This document shows positions 61,614 through 64,000 of a stretch of 64,000 bases of DNA, piece by piece. Each line of letters opens with the position of its first letter. Position 1 is the stretch's first letter. A program made the position numbers and the translations under genes. Source of the stretch: Colwellia chukchiensis (GTDB lineage: Bacteria; Pseudomonadota; Gammaproteobacteria; Enterobacterales; Alteromonadaceae); the NCBI RefSeq assembly GCF_002104455.1, contig NZ_NBOC01000001.1, forward strand, positions 620,001-684,000, in the 5' to 3' direction. The notes below the pieces were generated by a model. The model made no database searches. It saw only the letters and a list, made by a program, of their open reading frames with translations, and was not told the origin of the DNA.

Positions 61614-62738
61614 TTAGGCCATTTTTGTTGCCCGTTGTGTCAATTTGGGCAAGCTTGCTGATAAATTATAGTGCTTAATAAAGTTAGCTTCAGGTGCTTG
61701 TTGATGCAGGAGTGTGTTTGCTAGGTATACCGCCTGCGCTATACCAAAGCTTTTCGCCAGCAGCTTTTCTGGGCTATGGTGTAAAATGGTTGCAGCAATG
61801 ATGTCATAACTAAAGCCCCAAGTATGCAATAAATAACCGCCAACATGACAATGATCGCTAGCAAAAATTTTATTTTCTAAAGCAAGCTTATTGTCCGTTT
61901 GCTGTTGATGTTTAAAGAATAATGCCGTTGACTTTTCATTGAGCTCATAAAGCACAACTTTGCCGATATCGTGCAATAAACCGGCAATCATGGTGTCTTG
62001 TTTTAGTGCTGGGCTGACTAGGGATGCGGCTAGTTTAGCTGTAGCTAAGGCGTGCATTTGTGCGTTGACAATAGAGAAGCCTTTAATTTTTGGTTGATAG
62101 GCAAAAAGCTCTGCTGTCATAACAATACAGCATAGCGTTTCAATGCCCATTTTTGTGATCGCATCACTAATGCTGAGCATTGGCTTACCACGTGTAGCGA
62201 AAGTATTATTTGAAAATTGTAATACTTTTGCGGTTAAGGCCGGGTCTTGTTGAATAATATCGGCAATTTTATGAGAGTCAGTGTTTGCCGCTTTTAACAC
62301 CTCATTAAGTTGCATATACACTTTTGGCGGGCTAGGTAATACTTTGATGTTAGCAATGGTATTTACAATCACATCCTTGGTGATTGCTTGATGATTACTG
62401 GCTAATTGCGAGATAGTTTCAATGATGTTGTTGTGATCTAAGGGCGCACAAAAGCTGTAATGGGCGCTGCTTTTTGGCGTTGATGTCTGAGCAGAGTTAG
62501 TCAGAATTAAGATGCGGACCATGGCAGGAAACTTTTTTGCCACCATGGTCAGAATCGAGCTACCGCTGTTTTTTTCAACTTGTTCGGCGCAAATCACGAT
62601 ATTAAATTTATCTTGAGCTAACGCCGAAACCCCAGCATTTAAGCCGCAAGCATAGACAAACTTTTGTCGAGATTGACTTAACGCTTGTTTCAGCGCCAAT
62701 AAGTTAGGTTCGACATCATCTAATAATAAGATTCTCAT
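61614..62738 (-). CDS. Pseudo-receiver plus HDOD signalling protein
   Basis: This 374-residue protein starts with a response-regulator receiver fold (about 1-120). The acidic pair LLLDDVEPN is kept, but the phospho-acceptor aspartate is missing (FNIVICAEQ, with Ala51 where Asp is expected), so normal phosphorylation is unlikely. An HDOD domain follows (about 130-330) with VLPSPPKVYMQL, ADIIQQDPALTAKVLQF, and an HD-like LLHDIGKVV. HDOD proteins act in signalling and cyclic di-GMP networks without hydrolase activity. The upstream neighbour is argS, 36 bases away. Confidence 0.88.
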   Translation of the reverse strand: MRILLLDDVEPNLLALKQALSQSRQKFVYACGLNAGVSALAQDKFNIVICAEQVEKNSGSSILTMVAKKFPAMVRILILTNSAQTSTPKSSAHYSFCAPLDHNNIIETISQLASNHQAITKDVIVNTIANIKVLPSPPKVYMQLNEVLKAANTDSHKIADIIQQDPALTAKVLQFSNNTFATRGKPMLSISDAITKMGIETLCCIVMTAELFAYQPKIKGFSIVNAQMHALATAKLAASLVSPALKQDTMIAGLLHDIGKVVLYELNEKSTALFFKHQQQTDNKLALENKIFASDHCHVGGYLLHTWGFSYDIIAATILHHSPEKLLAKSFGIAQAVYLANTLLHQQAPEANFIKHYNLSASLPKLTQRATKMA

Positions 62739-62774
62739 TTATACTTACCGCTTTGCGTTTAACCTTTGCTAACG

Positions 62775-64000
62775 TTACATGCGCTCCATCACATCAATAC
62801 CTAAAATATCTAAACCTTGTTTCAGGGTGTTAGCGATAATATGACATAAGGCTAAGCGAGATTGTTTAACCTCTGGACTAATATCTGCCTTTAAAATTGG
62901 GCAAGCTTCGTAAAAGCTCATGTAAAGGCTAGCGAGCTCATATAAATAGTTACATAGCAGATTGGGCGTACATTCATTGATCACAGCGTCAATGACGTTC
63001 TCTAGCTGGAGTAATTTAAGCGCCAGTGCTTTTTCCTGTGGCTCAGCAATGCTAATGCTTTGCATATCTGCTGTTGAAAAGTTAGCTTTGGTAAATATGC
63101 TTTGTATGCGTGAGTAGGCGTACTGTAAATATGGGGCTGTTGCGCCTTCAAAGCTCAACATGGTTTGCCAGTTAAAGATATAATCACTGGTACGATTTTT
63201 TGACAAATCGGCAAACTTCACTGCGCCAATGCCGACTTTTTCTGCTAAGTCATTCAGCGTATCATCGCTGTAATGAGGACTTTTTTCAGCGATCAAGGCT
63301 TTTGCTCGGCTTACGGCTTCGTCGAGCAACTCAGCCAACTTGATGGTGCCGCCGCTGCGGGTTTTAAATGGCTTGCCATCTTCGCCCATCATCATACCAA
63401 ATGGGCAATGGTGGTAGCCAACATGCGCCGGCAAAAAGCCGGCTTTACGGGCAACAATTTCGACTTGTTTGAAATGCAGCGCTTGGCGTGCATCGGTGAA
63501 AATGATAATGCGATCGGCATTTAACTCTTTACTGCGGTAGCGGCAGGCTGAGAGATCTGTGGTAGCGTATAAATAGCCGCCACCGGATTTTTGCACGATA
63601 AATACTGATGGCTCGCCATCTTTGTTGGCCATTTCGTTAATGAAAACTACTTTCGCGCCTTGATCTTCCACCGCGATGTTTTGCGCCATCAAGTCGTCAA
63701 TAACATGAGGTAGGTCATCGTTGTAAGCACTCTCGCCCATAATGTCATCACGCTTAAGTGTGACATTAAGCTTGTTGTATATATCTTCACTGTGACTGAT
63801 AGAGATATCAATAAACTGTTGCCAAAGTTTGGCACATTGCGCATCACCACTTTGCAGTTTTACGACATACTCTCGAGCCCGATCGGCAAAGCTGTCTTCG
63901 TTATCAAAGCGAACTTTGGCTTCACGGTAGAAGTTTTCTAAATCTGCCAGCGCGGTTTCCGCCACTTCGTTGGCGGCAAGCTTATCGCTTAAGTGCGCTA
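62775..64000 (-). CDS. argS: Arginyl-tRNA synthetase, C-terminal part (cut by window end)
   Basis: The frame is open to the right edge, so only about 408 C-terminal codons are present. A GTG at 63965 is internal. The part shows VFIVQKSGGGYLYATTDL, GMMMGEDGKPFKTRSGG (the ArgS version of the KMSKS loop), KNRTSDYIFNW, and the DALR anticodon-binding domain with LQYAYSRIQSIF and NYLYELASLYMSFYE. It ends GIDVMERM, typical of ArgS. It charges tRNA-Arg. Its neighbourhood with the arginine catabolic genes 20 kb away is probably coincidental. Confidence 0.94.
   Translation of the reverse strand, partial: AHLSDKLAANEVAETALADLENFYREAKVRFDNEDSFADRAREYVVKLQSGDAQCAKLWQQFIDISISHSEDIYNKLNVTLKRDDIMGESAYNDDLPHVIDDLMAQNIAVEDQGAKVVFINEMANKDGEPSVFIVQKSGGGYLYATTDLSACRYRSKELNADRIIIFTDARQALHFKQVEIVARKAGFLPAHVGYHHCPFGMMMGEDGKPFKTRSGGTIKLAELLDEAVSRAKALIAEKSPHYSDDTLNDLAEKVGIGAVKFADLSKNRTSDYIFNWQTMLSFEGATAPYLQYAYSRIQSIFTKANFSTADMQSISIAEPQEKALALKLLQLENVIDAVINECTPNLLCNYLYELASLYMSFYEACPILKADISPEVKQSRLALCHIIANTLKQGLDILGIDVMERM

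Noticed and set aside
1..64000. CRISPR arrays, tRNA/rRNA genes, insertion sequences and prophage genes
   Set aside because: No regularly spaced repeats, no cloverleaf or rRNA sequence, and no transposase, integrase or phage proteins were found on reading both strands by eye.

Overview
The window looks like chromosomal DNA of a marine gammaproteobacterium of the Alteromonadales, most likely a Colwelliaceae member (Colwellia/Thalassotalea type). This is inferred from the low-to-moderate GC content, the style of the proteins (TonB receptors, PEP-CTERM protein, many GGDEF/PilZ proteins, Pot-type polyamine importer) and the housekeeping neighbourhood radA / serB / ytjB. No rRNA, tRNA, insertion sequence, prophage or CRISPR array was seen. 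Both ends cut genes: a class I fumarase at the left and argS at the right.

Layout. 1-6 kb: fumarase end, a secreted S9 peptidase, rmuC and a membrane diguanylate cyclase. 6-9 kb: an NSS-family Na+ symporter divergent from a guanidinobutyrase/agmatinase (gbuA-like), with a perfect 10-bp palindrome between them. 9-10 kb: cytochrome b561 and cytochrome c', tail to tail. 10-19 kb: a LysR regulator divergent from a + strand group of aruI-like decarboxylase, TonB receptor, TPR-sulfotransferase and aldehyde dehydrogenase. 19-21 kb: PAS-GGDEF protein and a small membrane protein. 21-27 kb: a - strand operon of amidohydrolase, COG0523 GTPase, aruH-like aminotransferase and MFS transporter. 27-32 kb: AraC and LysR regulators, then gabD-gabT. 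32-44 kb: DUF3422 protein, APC permease, LuxR regulator, PuuB-like oxidase, another aldehyde dehydrogenase, potFGHI and a chemoreceptor. 46-49 kb: XRE regulator with a membrane protein, a PEP-CTERM protein, a DUF962 protein and a 35-residue basic protein. 49-54.5 kb: metA-metH behind a MetJ operator array. 54.7-64 kb: radA, a double-PilZ protein, serB, ytjB, a TatD-family nuclease, an HDOD protein and argS.

How the genes fit together. The central theme of 6-44 kb is use of arginine, guanidino compounds and polyamines. AruH and AruI homologues would turn arginine into 2-ketoarginine and then 4-guanidinobutyraldehyde. One of the aldehyde dehydrogenases would give 4-guanidinobutyrate, the GbuA homologue would release urea and GABA, and GabT and GabD would feed succinate to the TCA cycle. 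PotFGHI, the PuuB-like oxidase and a third aldehyde dehydrogenase add a polyamine branch, and a chemoreceptor sits directly behind the importer. Several regulators (two LysR, one AraC, one LuxR) are interspersed. The unusual part is what travels with the arginine transaminase pathway: a TonB receptor paired with a TPR-sulfotransferase behind aruI, and a metal-dependent amidohydrolase coupled to a COG0523 metallochaperone in front of aruH. These suggest that the real substrate is a larger or conjugated arginine/guanidino compound rather than free arginine. That last step is inference.
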